In this document: piece by piece, positions 28,326 through 38,896 of the stretch
Position numbering within the stretch: the first letter of the stretch is position 1
Layout: each line of letters starts with the position of its first letter
DNA from: a virus
Direction: 5' to 3' (one strand)
IMG/VR virus record: IMGVR_UViG_3300025131_008477
Span: 1 to 64,000 of that record
DNA: 64,000 nucleotides
Position numbers and translations under genes: made by a program
The notes under the pieces: generated by a model
The model's input: only the letters and a program-made list of their open reading frames with translations
Database searches by the model: none
What the model was told of the DNA's origin: nothing

Positions 28326-31300
28326 TTAAGTACCATATTGTATTGTATATCCAGAACCACCAGTTGTACTGATATAATAAAAAGCATCGGTTGATAAATC
28401 AATAAATCCACTATCTGTCTGAATAGTTTCTCCACCTTGATTTTGAGTTCCAGTATAAATTAAACTATCAATACTATCCTTGGATGTTCCAACTATAAAT
28501 TGATGATTTGCTGGATAAACAAAAGTTTCATCTAAAAATTTACCACCCCTAAATGAAATAGACCCTGTTGGTCTAAATTCAATAGTTGTTCCAAGTGGTC
28601 TATTTCCCAATCCTATTTCACTAGTAACAAATGTCTTATTACTGAAATCTTTACTGGCAGTATAAATACCAGATGTTACCGTACCTGTGAAATCTGTTTC
28701 AAATGCAGATTTTGAACTTGAATAAGATCCTGAAACGGATTCTACATCACCGATCATATTAAATATATATCTACTTTCATAATGATATGTATTATAATCA
28801 TTATTTTTACCCAAAGATCCAGTATCAGTATGAATAAAATGAACATCATTTTCTGTTGTACCCCACCGATCAGATAAATTATCATAAGATTTATTAAGGT
28901 TATTACTTAAAGTTTCATCACCTCTAAAATTAAGAGTACCATCTCTAGTATCAAAAAATTGAATAGAAAGATTTGGATTACTAGATGTAGCTGATGATAT
29001 TTCTATAAATATTTTATTTGAAATTCTGTGTTCAATATCAAATAAAATAGAACCAGTATCTATTTGATTTCCAACACTAATATCAAGATTACTATTATAT
29101 GGATATGATATTCTTTCAGTTAAAGTTGGAATGCTTCCAGTATGTGATGCTATTGATATGTGAGTATCTCTATTTGGAACGGATTTCACTGTTAAAGTTG
29201 GTATACTGCCTGTGTGAGATGCAATTGATATATGAGCGTTTCTATTTGGAATAAATTCCTCAATCAAAGTTGGAGTACTTCCGGTGTGTGATGATACTGC
29301 AATATGTATATCTTTAGATGTATACAATGGTTCAAGATTACTAAAATCCCAACTAATACTACCAGTAGAAGATGCTATTGAAAAATTTATATCTCTATTT
29401 GGAACAGATTTCACTGTTAAAGTTGGTATACTGCCTGTGTGAGATGCAATTGATATATGAGCATCTTTTGTTTTATGTAATTCATATTGATCAGTGAAAT
29501 CATAATATTGACTTCCGGTATGAGAATATATTTCTATATTAGCATTTTTTGTTTTATATATACTTGGTTCTATTTTTTTACCAAGAAAAGTATTATTTTC
29601 CCAATCACTAATAGGTGTGTTATCATTTGGATCTGTAGTATGATATTTTATATCACCCGGACCAACTCCTATAAGTGTATGTTCAATCTTATTATTTTTA
29701 GTAAGTTTAGGTCTCTCTAAATATGTTGGTTTTATTTCAATACCAATTTTTGAAAAAGCAGCTCTAGCTGGTACCAATCTTTTTAATGATTTAATTAAAT
29801 CTTTATTAAAAATGACAGATTGAGCCCTAATATATTTATTTATATCCAATGATATATCATAATAATCAAAGAAATCTTTTGCAAAAGTTTCTAAATCTTC
29901 ATGTACAGCTTTATATAAATCTCGTGGGTCTGCAAACTTATCATTAAAATCAAAATTTCCCAGCTGATTTAAGATAAAATCATTTATAACTTCTTGTGGT
30001 GAACGGACTAATTCAACAATACTTGATGCTTTTCTTTTATTAATTAGTGGATCATAAACACTTATAAAACTTGGTCGTGTTGGATTTAAATTATCAATAA
30101 AACGTCTTTCATTATCAATTATAATATTATTATCGCTTAACTCTAATGATCCTCCTGTTCTAACATTAAATTGAATTCTATCAAAGTCATTTATTATATC
30201 ATATAATGGTGTATGACCAAGTGCACTAGATAATATATTTATAGAATAATCTTTTAAATTACTTGTATTAGAATCTTTAATTTTTGGACTAGATGAACCG
30301 GAAGGCCAATTTTCATTTAATCTAAAATGATAAATAAGATTTGTTTGTGAGTCTGTTACACTATTACCAACTACACTTTTCTTATCATAAATGTGTTGTT
30401 TGAACTTTGATGCACTTAATGCAGTTTTCCAAGTTCTAAATTCTGCAATAGAACCTGTATATGTTTCACCAATAATTAAATTACCACTATCATCAGGTCT
30501 ACTGCCAGTTCCTATCCAGTTAATAGCTGACTGTGAATAAACACTTCCACCAAAAGACATTGAAACTATTTGTAAAGTTTTTATCTTATCCCCAACCTGT
30601 TCTCCAACTGCAAGTTGATAAGAATGACTTATTAATAATTCTGGTTGGCTATCACTATTATTAGAGCCAGATGGACCATCAGTTCTTTGTAATAATACAT
30701 TCCAAAAATTTTGATTTTTAAAATTATGATAATCAGTAGACATTGAAACTCTATTACCATCAACTCCAATTGATTCTGACCCCTGTAGTGTATTATTTAG
30801 TCTAAATTGTAATCTTGATTTTATATTATGGGGTGTACTTCCGGATGGTTGTAATATAACATCCCACAGTGACCCAGATGAAAGACTACCACTACTATGT
30901 AATATAGTTTGTGTGTTAGTTCCTTTTACTGGTTTAAATATAAATTCAACTGCATCTGCATCTACGCCATCTCTTCTCCATTCCGCTCCGATTTTTCTAC
31001 TACCGGTATCAATAATATAAGAAACCATTTTATCTGTTTTGGTTGTAAATGATTGATTCCCAGTTGTACCACCAAGTCCATCTAAATTATTTGAAACATC
31101 ATCTGATAATGTAGAGGTGTCGGCTGATTCCATAGAAGCACCATGTTCTCTTAACTTTAATATATCAGCTGGAAATCCATATGAATTTAATAACGCTCTA
31201 ATACTATTCTTAGTTCCTTTTGTTTTATGCATATAATTGATATTATTAATAATATTTCTCCAAATATTATTTTTAATAACATTAGCGCTATTTACATCAG

Positions 31301-33257
31301 ATATAGAAGATCCATAATATTTACTAAGATTTCCATCTTCCTTTTTACCAAATGGAATCATAAATTGCCAATTATATTGATTAGCTAATACTGGAAGTAA
31401 ATTATCTGGAACTGAATTTATTTTATCATATTCTTTTTTAAAAAATAAATTATAATTGTCAGTATAATTCTTAATTATATCAAAATGTTCTCCCATCAAA
31501 TTAACAAATTTTCTAAAAGTAACATTATCCATTTTAGTATCATTTTGTAAAAATTCAGGTAAGCTATTTATCAAACTATGTGGATTATCTCTATCATAAG
31601 ATGATGCAGAAGCATATTGATCGCCATACCAACTTTTAAAATCTGATGAACCTGTCGCTTTTATTTCTGCAAATGGATTAAAATTAGACGGATTATATTT
31701 CGTTATTTTTATATCTGTTAAATAAGATGAAGTAACATTAGTACTATAATCAGTATTTATATAAATTCTAAATAATTCACCAGATGGTATAACAGAACCT
31801 GTAATTGGTACTCCACTTGATGTAACTGTTGTTGCTAAATTAGAATATCTGCTACCAAATGTAACAGCATGAGAACCGGTTTTATCGGACATATTAAATA
31901 TATCTATTTCACTTGAACCTTTAGTAAAATCAGTTATACTTCCAGGTGCACCAATAATTGGATTAGTAGAATGTGGTGTCCAATAAGATGAAGATGCATG
32001 ATAAATATATCTTTGCCATGAACCAGATTTAATATTTGGTGTTAAAACAGAACTTGAATATAAAGTATCAAATGGTAATTTTGGTATATTTTCTTCTTGA
32101 TAATTTTCCCAAACTATATTACCGTTGGCACTCTCATCACCTTTCATTAAAAATGATAGATAAAATGAACCACTCCAATTATAAAATGGTTTATCTTCTA
32201 CTTTATATTTATCTTTAAATAATTCAATTTGACCATTGCCTGTAATTGAACCAGAAGCCAAATGAACTAAACTAAAACCACTATTATTTAAAAGTTTTTT
32301 TTCTGTTTTTAATGGAGTATTATCAATATAATTTTTTCCAATATTTATATTATATTTAAATCCTAAAGTATCACCCTGATAATAAAGACTATTTTCATAA
32401 GAAGTAAAAGAATTTTTTTCATTTTGTATTTTTGTAAATAAAGTTTCTCTCAAATTATTAGCGTTAGTACTACTCGTTAATTGTAATGATTGAGAAACTT
32501 GAACTAAATAACTTTCAATTGTAGATACTTTTTTCTTAAAATTTTCAATTTTAGAAACAGCAGAACCAAAATGAATATGATTTTCAAAATTACTATAATC
32601 TACTTTTAAATTAATATCACTTCCAGATCTAGAAAATAATTCTCCTATAATTGTTTTATCGGCATGAGCAAATGAAGAAGTTATATCATTATAACTTTGA
32701 TATTCCAATTTTTGAATATCAGAATTGCCAACTTCATCTTTCATCCCCTCATCATAATCTAAACCACGTAATGTTGGTTTAGGTATAGATTTTGGAATAT
32801 AATAAACTTCTTGTTCTTGTGTAGTTAGTACTTGTCTTTCAATTGAAATAGAATCTAATTTTACAACTGATGATGGTAATGGATCAATAAGTTTAATTAC
32901 TAATGAAGGAATAATATCAGAAGTTAAATTTATAAGATCAATATCATCTACTGTTATATTAACAATAGAAATATACTGATTATCTTTTGTTGTTAAAACG
33001 GTATTTTCAAATCCAGAGGGTGTGCCTATAATATCTTTTAAATATGCAACTACTAATCTAATTATAGCCGGATTAGGACCTATCGAACTAAAACTAGATA
33101 AACTTGATGGAATATACTTATTATCTATAGTTCCTTCATCAAATATACTATTAATAGTTCCTAATATATAATGAGCATTGTTATCAATATCTACAGAATT
33201 TAATGTTACTCTAAGTTCTTTTCTTGATGGTGATATTTCTTTTATTAAAAATTTCAT
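28326..33257 (-). CDS. Large baseplate/adhesion protein (1643 residues)
   Basis: The N-terminus (KFLIKEISPSRKELRVTLN) starts a long beta-rich region. Near residues 575-710 there is a helical part with NINYMHKTKGTKNSIRALL, which resembles the RGT-type segment of phage tail protein I (P2 gpI-like) at the baseplate edge. About residues 730-960 form a LamG/concanavalin-like domain. About 1225-1430 contain some eight units of roughly 25 residues of the HISIASHTGSIPTLT type. It is likely a baseplate component that also carries carbohydrate- or surface-binding modules. A direct T4 equivalent is not certain. Confidence 0.7.
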   Translation of the reverse strand: MKFLIKEISPSRKELRVTLNSVDIDNNAHYILGTINSIFDEGTIDNKYIPSSLSSFSSIGPNPAIIRLVVAYLKDIIGTPSGFENTVLTTKDNQYISIVNITVDDIDLINLTSDIIPSLVIKLIDPLPSSVVKLDSISIERQVLTTQEQEVYYIPKSIPKPTLRGLDYDEGMKDEVGNSDIQKLEYQSYNDITSSFAHADKTIIGELFSRSGSDINLKVDYSNFENHIHFGSAVSKIENFKKKVSTIESYLVQVSQSLQLTSSTNANNLRETLFTKIQNEKNSFTSYENSLYYQGDTLGFKYNINIGKNYIDNTPLKTEKKLLNNSGFSLVHLASGSITGNGQIELFKDKYKVEDKPFYNWSGSFYLSFLMKGDESANGNIVWENYQEENIPKLPFDTLYSSSVLTPNIKSGSWQRYIYHASSSYWTPHSTNPIIGAPGSITDFTKGSSEIDIFNMSDKTGSHAVTFGSRYSNLATTVTSSGVPITGSVIPSGELFRIYINTDYSTNVTSSYLTDIKITKYNPSNFNPFAEIKATGSSDFKSWYGDQYASASSYDRDNPHSLINSLPEFLQNDTKMDNVTFRKFVNLMGEHFDIIKNYTDNYNLFFKKEYDKINSVPDNLLPVLANQYNWQFMIPFGKKEDGNLSKYYGSSISDVNSANVIKNNIWRNIINNINYMHKTKGTKNSIRALLNSYGFPADILKLREHGASMESADTSTLSDDVSNNLDGLGGTTGNQSFTTKTDKMVSYIIDTGSRKIGAEWRRDGVDADAVEFIFKPVKGTNTQTILHSSGSLSSGSLWDVILQPSGSTPHNIKSRLQFRLNNTLQGSESIGVDGNRVSMSTDYHNFKNQNFWNVLLQRTDGPSGSNNSDSQPELLISHSYQLAVGEQVGDKIKTLQIVSMSFGGSVYSQSAINWIGTGSRPDDSGNLIIGETYTGSIAEFRTWKTALSASKFKQHIYDKKSVVGNSVTDSQTNLIYHFRLNENWPSGSSSPKIKDSNTSNLKDYSINILSSALGHTPLYDIINDFDRIQFNVRTGGSLELSDNNIIIDNERRFIDNLNPTRPSFISVYDPLINKRKASSIVELVRSPQEVINDFILNQLGNFDFNDKFADPRDLYKAVHEDLETFAKDFFDYYDISLDINKYIRAQSVIFNKDLIKSLKRLVPARAAFSKIGIEIKPTYLERPKLTKNNKIEHTLIGVGPGDIKYHTTDPNDNTPISDWENNTFLGKKIEPSIYKTKNANIEIYSHTGSQYYDFTDQYELHKTKDAHISIASHTGSIPTLTVKSVPNRDINFSIASSTGSISWDFSNLEPLYTSKDIHIAVSSHTGSTPTLIEEFIPNRNAHISIASHTGSIPTLTVKSVPNRDTHISIASHTGSIPTLTERISYPYNSNLDISVGNQIDTGSILFDIEHRISNKIFIEISSATSSNPNLSIQFFDTRDGTLNFRGDETLSNNLNKSYDNLSDRWGTTENDVHFIHTDTGSLGKNNDYNTYHYESRYIFNMIGDVESVSGSYSSSKSAFETDFTGTVTSGIYTASKDFSNKTFVTSEIGLGNRPLGTTIEFRPTGSISFRGGKFLDETFVYPANHQFIVGTSKDSIDSLIYTGTQNQGGETIQTDSGFIDLSTDAFYYISTTGGSGYTIQYGT
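29182..29462 (-). repeat. Identical 56-bp copies inside a repeat array
   Basis: Positions 29182-29237 and 29407-29462 are identical over 56 bases and lie 225 bases apart. Both encode the AHISIASHTGSIPTLTVK unit of the 1643-residue protein. Less similar units fill the region between about 28960 and 29560. Confidence 0.85.
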
Positions 33258-34355
33258 CTAATTTTCCAATTTCAATTTATTAATATAATTATCTAAAGAT
33301 ATATTAAAATTTTCTACCTTTTCAAATCTTAAATCTGTAAAATATCTTCTTCCAAATGGACTTGAAGATTGATATTCTATATCTGTTCCTAAATTAATAT
33401 TAATACTACCCAAAGTAGCATTTTCATTTGTATAAACTTTTGCAAATAATTTATACCAAGTTATTCCACCTGCAACTTTTATTAATACTACTCTACTCTT
33501 CTCTGCTATATCAGAATCTTCATTATCAACCCAACTACCAGCTAAATCTGTAGTTTGTTGTATTGGAAGAGCGTCTGTACCAGCATTACTAAAAGAAACT
33601 ATATTTTTTACACCATTAAAATTATTAGACCACCCAACCCAACAACTAAATACATAATAACTACTATGCTCTACACCAGTAACTCTCATTTTATATATAT
33701 TATTTCCCACTCCATCTTGTTCTAAAACAAATTTTCCATATCCAGGATTATCTAACATAATAAAATTATTTCTACCAACAGACCTATCTAAATCTCCAGT
33801 TTGTGTTGCTTCCAATCCAGCAAAAAAGTTTCCATTTTCTATTAAATTATTTAAATTTAAATTAAGAAAACTTCCTAAGCTTGATTTTATATTTCTTAAA
33901 AAATAAATTCTTAATTTATATTTTGATTTTCCCAATTTTAATAATTTAAAAATTTCATTTGGTTTAATATAAATTTTTCCTCTATCATCTTTAAAAATAT
34001 CAAACTGATTTTTATATTGAATTTCTAGATTATCTGGATTAAATGGTATACTATTATCGCCAACTGGAACCGGTCTTAAATTAGTAACTGAATTATTAGT
34101 ATGTTCTTTTTCCGTACAAAATCCCATACTTGGACTTTCAGGATGGTAATGATAAGGTCCAATATAATAATCATCAACTTCTGGATACATTAATAACAAT
34201 CTATTTGAAAAAAAAGTATTTAAAGCTGTATCGGAATTTTCATTAAAAACTTCTACTTTAATATAATCACCACTAGATTCATTAAAAGTACTATCTGTTT
34301 GTCCAGTACTAACCAAGTCTAAAATCTCTTCACTATATAACTCTATATATGACAT
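33258..34355 (-). CDS. Tail/baseplate protein with possible CBM-like domain
   Basis: The 365-residue protein has a first half with a basic, helical stretch (FLRNIKSSLGSFLNLNLNN). The second half, from NLIENGNFFAGLE, resembles a carbohydrate-binding jelly roll: it opens with an N-G-x-F element and contains YYVFSCWVGWSNN and ITWYKLFAKVY. It ends one base before the 1643-residue gene begins, so the pair is probably co-translated and co-assembled. The CBM reading is a fold-level guess. No catalytic residues are evident. Confidence 0.6.
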   Translation of the reverse strand: MSYIELYSEEILDLVSTGQTDSTFNESSGDYIKVEVFNENSDTALNTFFSNRLLLMYPEVDDYYIGPYHYHPESPSMGFCTEKEHTNNSVTNLRPVPVGDNSIPFNPDNLEIQYKNQFDIFKDDRGKIYIKPNEIFKLLKLGKSKYKLRIYFLRNIKSSLGSFLNLNLNNLIENGNFFAGLEATQTGDLDRSVGRNNFIMLDNPGYGKFVLEQDGVGNNIYKMRVTGVEHSSYYVFSCWVGWSNNFNGVKNIVSFSNAGTDALPIQQTTDLAGSWVDNEDSDIAEKSRVVLIKVAGGITWYKLFAKVYTNENATLGSININLGTDIEYQSSSPFGRRYFTDLRFEKVENFNISLDNYINKLKLEN

Positions 34356-34356
34356 A

Positions 34357-35844
34357 TTATCTTCTTCTCCTTGTTGCTTTTCTACCTTTTGGTGCTTGTA
34401 TTATTCTTCTACCTTTGCTATATCCACCACCTGACATTTTTTGTGTTTTTCTTCCATGTCTCATTCTTCTTGGTATTGGTCTTGTTCTTCCACCTTTTGA
34501 AAATCTATCAAATTCCCCCTCGTCCCTAAAAACAGGTGGTAATTCAGATGATTCTTCCTCTGCCAGAGGACCCGTTGATTCTCCCCGTGGATATCGTATT
34601 TCATCCTTAAATGGTACATTATCGTCTCCCATAGAATCTCGATATCTAGGTGGTTTATCGGCACCATTATCAACAACAGTATCTCTAATAATATCTTTAG
34701 CAGGTGGAACAATAGTCTCTGTAATATATTCAGTAATAACTTCTTCTGGTTCTTCTGGTGTTACCTGAATTTGTGGTATTATATCTACATCTCCAGTAAT
34801 AACTTCTGGACCATCTTCTGTTTCCACCCCAGCAGTTATAAGTTTTTTAAATTCTTCGATTTCTATTTTTAGAAGCTCTATCTCATTATCTTTAGTAATA
34901 ATATCAGCATCTAGATTATCAATTTCATCCATAAAGCTTATTACTTGATTAACAGACCATTCAGGAATTTCACCATCATCCATAGCTACACGAGCTTCTT
35001 TAAGTAAATAAGTCATTGTTCTATATCCAAACAATCCACTCTCTGTTCTAGCATCGGCTGAACTAACATTAGCTAGTGAACCGGCTGGTATCTGATCCTT
35101 TATTCTATCAAATTCTTCAAAAAACTTTTCAATTCTATATTCCATGGGTATTACCGAACCACCATATTCATTAAAAAAATCATCAGTTCTGTGTCTATAA
35201 AGGGGAATGCGTTTTTTAGCTTTATTATATTCTTCAAGAAATTGTGTAAAAGTAATTGGATTTAATTCTGAAATTTCCCCGTCAACATATTCTAATAATT
35301 TCGACCTACTTATATTAGGAGGTGATTTTGAAAATCCCATAAACTGAGAAACATTATCTTTAAGGTTTACATCATCAATATTAAAGGTACCTAATATTTT
35401 ATTAATATTAAGATCTCTATCTGGTAAATGTAATATAAAATCAGGAGGAGGTAATGCACCTACTTGATCTTCACCACCATCACTTACTGATAATGTAGTT
35501 TCAATAGTTAAAGTTAGTTGTTCAGGTGGAGCAAAATCTAACCAATTAAGAATGGTATCATCCATCGCTCTATCATCTGCATTAGCTTCTACATCACTTT
35601 CATATACAACCATTACATCCGAGCTAGATTTACCAGTTACTAGTAAACCATCTTTGTAGGTTTTTTGTAATGACTGAATACCACCCCCACCATCAATTTG
35701 TGAAAGTTTTTCAATCAATAAAGCTGATATTTTATCATAAACTGCTTCTTTATATTCCTGAATATTTTCAGGTTTCCATCTTTCAAAATTTTCTGGATTT
35801 TGATTTGGATGTTCATAAGCATTATTGCTATTTATATCAGACAT
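34357..35844 (-). CDS. Structural-region protein with Arg/Lys-rich tail
   Basis: The 495-residue protein is mostly acidic and helical. It has a coiled-coil-like segment (NEIELLKIEIEEFKKLI, about 315-335) and a Pro/Glu-rich linker. It ends in about 50 residues dominated by Arg, Lys and Gly (GRTRPIPRRMRHGRKTQK and ATRRRR). Such a tail could bind DNA, RNA or the acidic fibres next to it. It is encoded between a DNRLRE-like protein and the CBM-like protein with one-base spacing, so it belongs to the tail operon. I recognise no family. Confidence 0.6.
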   Translation of the reverse strand: MSDINSNNAYEHPNQNPENFERWKPENIQEYKEAVYDKISALLIEKLSQIDGGGGIQSLQKTYKDGLLVTGKSSSDVMVVYESDVEANADDRAMDDTILNWLDFAPPEQLTLTIETTLSVSDGGEDQVGALPPPDFILHLPDRDLNINKILGTFNIDDVNLKDNVSQFMGFSKSPPNISRSKLLEYVDGEISELNPITFTQFLEEYNKAKKRIPLYRHRTDDFFNEYGGSVIPMEYRIEKFFEEFDRIKDQIPAGSLANVSSADARTESGLFGYRTMTYLLKEARVAMDDGEIPEWSVNQVISFMDEIDNLDADIITKDNEIELLKIEIEEFKKLITAGVETEDGPEVITGDVDIIPQIQVTPEEPEEVITEYITETIVPPAKDIIRDTVVDNGADKPPRYRDSMGDDNVPFKDEIRYPRGESTGPLAEEESSELPPVFRDEGEFDRFSKGGRTRPIPRRMRHGRKTQKMSGGGYSKGRRIIQAPKGRKATRRRR

Positions 35845-35845
35845 C

Positions 35846-36946
35846 TTATATTACCTTAAACTCTTCATCATTATCATAAATTATCTCTTGTCCATCATTA
35901 TATTTTAATTTGAATAACACTTTATAATATCTCCCAGGTTCAAATGTATTTAACCACTGATCAAAATACATTGAAGTTGAATCACAACTCATTGATGTAT
36001 GTGCACTAAATGGAACTTTTGGTGTATCTGTTACAATATCTATAATTGAATAAGAACCACTTCCTTCTGGTATATAAAAAGAAGATGTAAGCATTGATTC
36101 TGTAAATGTTTTTTGTACATATTTTTTTCTACAACCTATTCTAAATCTAACCTTTTCTGTTTCTCTATATTTTGGTTGTAATCCTTTTATAAATATATGA
36201 TTTTCTAATTCTCCACTCATTGTTAAAGCAGTTAAACTACCAGTATTTGAACCCGTTACAGGTTTGTGGTCATCCCACCTAACTTCTAATTTTGGTGCAT
36301 ATATTGTATGTGTGTTTCTTGAAAAGAATTTTAAATTATATGGGTTACTATCTGTTTCAGCACTACCACTGAACTTTAACAAAAATCCATAATTAGATAT
36401 TACACCACTTCCACCCAAATGATTATTCACAATATCGGTCACATCCATTTCAACATCAGGTGATTGATTTATAAATGATTGAGATGCTTGATATCCACTA
36501 CCAGTCATCCATACACCACCACCAGTGCCTAAACTACCAGAATCTGAATTTGAGTCAGCTAATGACCAAGCAGATCCAGAATCATAATCTATCCAAGTAA
36601 CTCCTTTTTTTGTTTTTGGATTATGATTTAATTTTCCAACTCCTTCTTCCCAAGATTGAGATATAGGATATGCAGATATTGAGTAAGATTTATCTAATTC
36701 TTTTTGTCCTTTTACTTCATATAATCTTAAATAAAATTTTGGACTTGTTATATCTCCGTTTACAATAGAACTTGATATATCTGAATAATTAAATTGCATA
36801 AGTATTCTTGACGCGGCTTCTGCAGAAGTTGAAAAACTTCCACTAAATATTTTACGAAGTTCAAGTATTTCATCCGAACCAAAGTTTTTCTTTTGAAATT
36901 CAGTTGTTATATAGGCATCTTTGCTTGGAAATATAAAATAATGCAT
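35846..36946 (-). CDS. DNRLRE-like tail adhesion protein, short paralog
   Basis: The 366-residue protein opens with HYFIFPSKDAYITTEF and continues through FGSDEILELRKI, ILMQFNYSDI, a W-G-rich block and VEMDVTDIVNNHLGG. This is the pattern of DNRLRE-type domains on secreted and cell-wall proteins. The C-terminal 110 residues (YRETEKVRFRIGCRKKYVQK) are shared with the next gene. It directly follows its 648-residue paralog, so it arose by tandem duplication. Expected role: structural or surface-binding part of the tail. Confidence 0.7.
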   Translation of the reverse strand: MHYFIFPSKDAYITTEFQKKNFGSDEILELRKIFSGSFSTSAEAASRILMQFNYSDISSSIVNGDITSPKFYLRLYEVKGQKELDKSYSISAYPISQSWEEGVGKLNHNPKTKKGVTWIDYDSGSAWSLADSNSDSGSLGTGGGVWMTGSGYQASQSFINQSPDVEMDVTDIVNNHLGGSGVISNYGFLLKFSGSAETDSNPYNLKFFSRNTHTIYAPKLEVRWDDHKPVTGSNTGSLTALTMSGELENHIFIKGLQPKYRETEKVRFRIGCRKKYVQKTFTESMLTSSFYIPEGSGSYSIIDIVTDTPKVPFSAHTSMSCDSTSMYFDQWLNTFEPGRYYKVLFKLKYNDGQEIIYDNDEEFKVI

Positions 36947-38893
36947 CTAACTTACCACCTTAAAATTAAAATTGTCATCAAAAATTCTGTATCTTCCATC
37001 ATCTAATTGTAACCTTAATATAATTCTATATAATCTATTTGTTATAAACCCATTTAAATTTAATTTAAAATAATCCGATGTAGTATCTTGACTTAATTTA
37101 GAATTATCACCAAATGGAATAAGTATTGCTCCTGTTTCTACATCTATTATTGAATACCAACCTTTATTAAATCTTATATTTGCATCATATATTGTTGATG
37201 ATTTCTTTGTTGTAAAAACTCGCTTGGTTTGATATCTTTCTCTGACTTCTACTCTGAACTTCGGTGTTTCTGTCTCTCTATAGGTTTCTCTTAAATTTCT
37301 CATAAAAGCATAAAAATCTTTTGTACCTGTGCCGACACTAATACCAAAAGAACCCGAATCGGGAGAATCAGTTGAACCTGATATCCAAGTTGGACTATTT
37401 TTTATTGAACCAGTATTATTGTTGGTACTTGAATCTGCTAAATCAGTTCCACTTCCTTCATTAAACTTCCAATAACCTACAAGATTACTTTCATTAGATA
37501 AATCATGTGGAACTCCACCATTATATAAAGTGTTAACTTCAGTTGATGATAATTGTTTATCGAAAATTGATACACCATTAAGTCTTATACCGGCTGGGGT
37601 GCTAGAAGCACCATTTTGCGTATATGCACCAAATAATATTTTAGCCGTTCCGTCATCTAAACTATCTCCACTTGGGAGTGCTGTAGTCGCTGTAGCACCA
37701 AGTTCCCCATTTATATATAATTTTGTTTTTTCACCAAATTTAAATGTTCCAACTAAATGATACCATAAACCAGCATTTGAACCCGTACTAACGGAGAGTG
37801 GTGTACCACTGTTTGCATGATAATTAGTATTCCAATGTGTACTTCCACTTGCTATTGTAAAAGCTGGTGTATCATTATTTAGAGCAGTCAAGTACCATTC
37901 ATATTGTTTATCAGATGCGTAGTTATCCCATTTAGATACAAAATATCTATATCCAGTCGATGATGTTATTTGACTCCAACAAGCTACAGTTCCTTCTGTT
38001 GATATAAGTTGTTTATCAACGACTTCAACATATTTATCAGGATCTACATTATGAGTTCCAAAATCAATTGAATATTTATTTGGACTATCAATATCTACGT
38101 CATCCCACCTAACTTCAATCTTTGGTGAATATATAGAATTTGCATTTGATGAGAAAAAGTTTATATCACCTGTATAATCAGATGAATCTTCTTGACTTTG
38201 ACTTGTAGAATTCATACTAGAATCATTACTGTCCCATTTAATAATAAATCCTTCATTTTGTCTTGTGCCATCTAACCATTTATTTACAATATCCGTTACA
38301 TTCATATTAACATCTGGAGATTCATATGAAAATGATTGTGACACTACAGCTGCTATATCATTTCCGCCAGGCATGTTAATACCACCCTCATCATACCAAA
38401 CACCACCACCTGCTTTTCTACTACCAGTATCTAAATGTAGATGTAATGAATCAAGTGGTTTTGATGCAGAGGCCATAGAAAATTCAGTTGAACCTATACC
38501 ACCAACAGTCCATAAAGTATTATCAAAACTCTCATCACCTCTTTTCCAACTCACACCATCTCTATTATTAGGATCTTGTGTTATGTATCCAGTTCCGTCA
38601 TCCCAACTCGATGACATCGCGTACGCATTTAATTGATATGATGGAGAAAGTTCAGATGTTTTTTGTTCATACAATCTTAAATAATAACTTGGATTTGTTA
38701 TGTCCCCCGATGATAGTGATTTGGATATATCAGTTAAATCAAACTTTAAAAGAATACGAGATACACCATTTAACGTGTTACCATCAATATCTTTTTTAAG
38801 GACAAGAGTATCATCACCACCGAAATTCTTTTCATCATTGGTATTGAGTTCGTATATATATGCATCCTTTGAAGGATATATAAAATGATACAC
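36947..38893 (-). CDS. DNRLRE-like tail protein with LamG insertion
   Basis: The 648-residue protein matches its paralog at both ends (FIYPSKDAYIYEL; SPKIEVRWDD; YRETETPKFRVEVRERYQTK). Between residues about 283 and 480 it holds an extra LamG/concanavalin-like domain: YSIDFGTHNVDPDKYVEV, LWYHLVGTFKFGEKTKLYING and SNLVGYWKFNEGSGT. Such domains usually bind glycans. The insertion sits exactly after the shared VRWDD junction, so it is a domain gain in one copy. The encoding DNA is about 37450-38050. Confidence 0.8.
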   Translation of the reverse strand: MYHFIYPSKDAYIYELNTNDEKNFGGDDTLVLKKDIDGNTLNGVSRILLKFDLTDISKSLSSGDITNPSYYLRLYEQKTSELSPSYQLNAYAMSSSWDDGTGYITQDPNNRDGVSWKRGDESFDNTLWTVGGIGSTEFSMASASKPLDSLHLHLDTGSRKAGGGVWYDEGGINMPGGNDIAAVVSQSFSYESPDVNMNVTDIVNKWLDGTRQNEGFIIKWDSNDSSMNSTSQSQEDSSDYTGDINFFSSNANSIYSPKIEVRWDDVDIDSPNKYSIDFGTHNVDPDKYVEVVDKQLISTEGTVACWSQITSSTGYRYFVSKWDNYASDKQYEWYLTALNNDTPAFTIASGSTHWNTNYHANSGTPLSVSTGSNAGLWYHLVGTFKFGEKTKLYINGELGATATTALPSGDSLDDGTAKILFGAYTQNGASSTPAGIRLNGVSIFDKQLSSTEVNTLYNGGVPHDLSNESNLVGYWKFNEGSGTDLADSSTNNNTGSIKNSPTWISGSTDSPDSGSFGISVGTGTKDFYAFMRNLRETYRETETPKFRVEVRERYQTKRVFTTKKSSTIYDANIRFNKGWYSIIDVETGAILIPFGDNSKLSQDTTSDYFKLNLNGFITNRLYRIILRLQLDDGRYRIFDDNFNFKVVS

Positions 38894-38896
38894 TTG

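Noticed and set aside
34349-34768. A plus-strand frame of 139 codons with hydrophobic stretches
   Set aside because: It is the shadow of the Pro/Arg-rich protein on the minus strand; all real genes here are on the minus strand.
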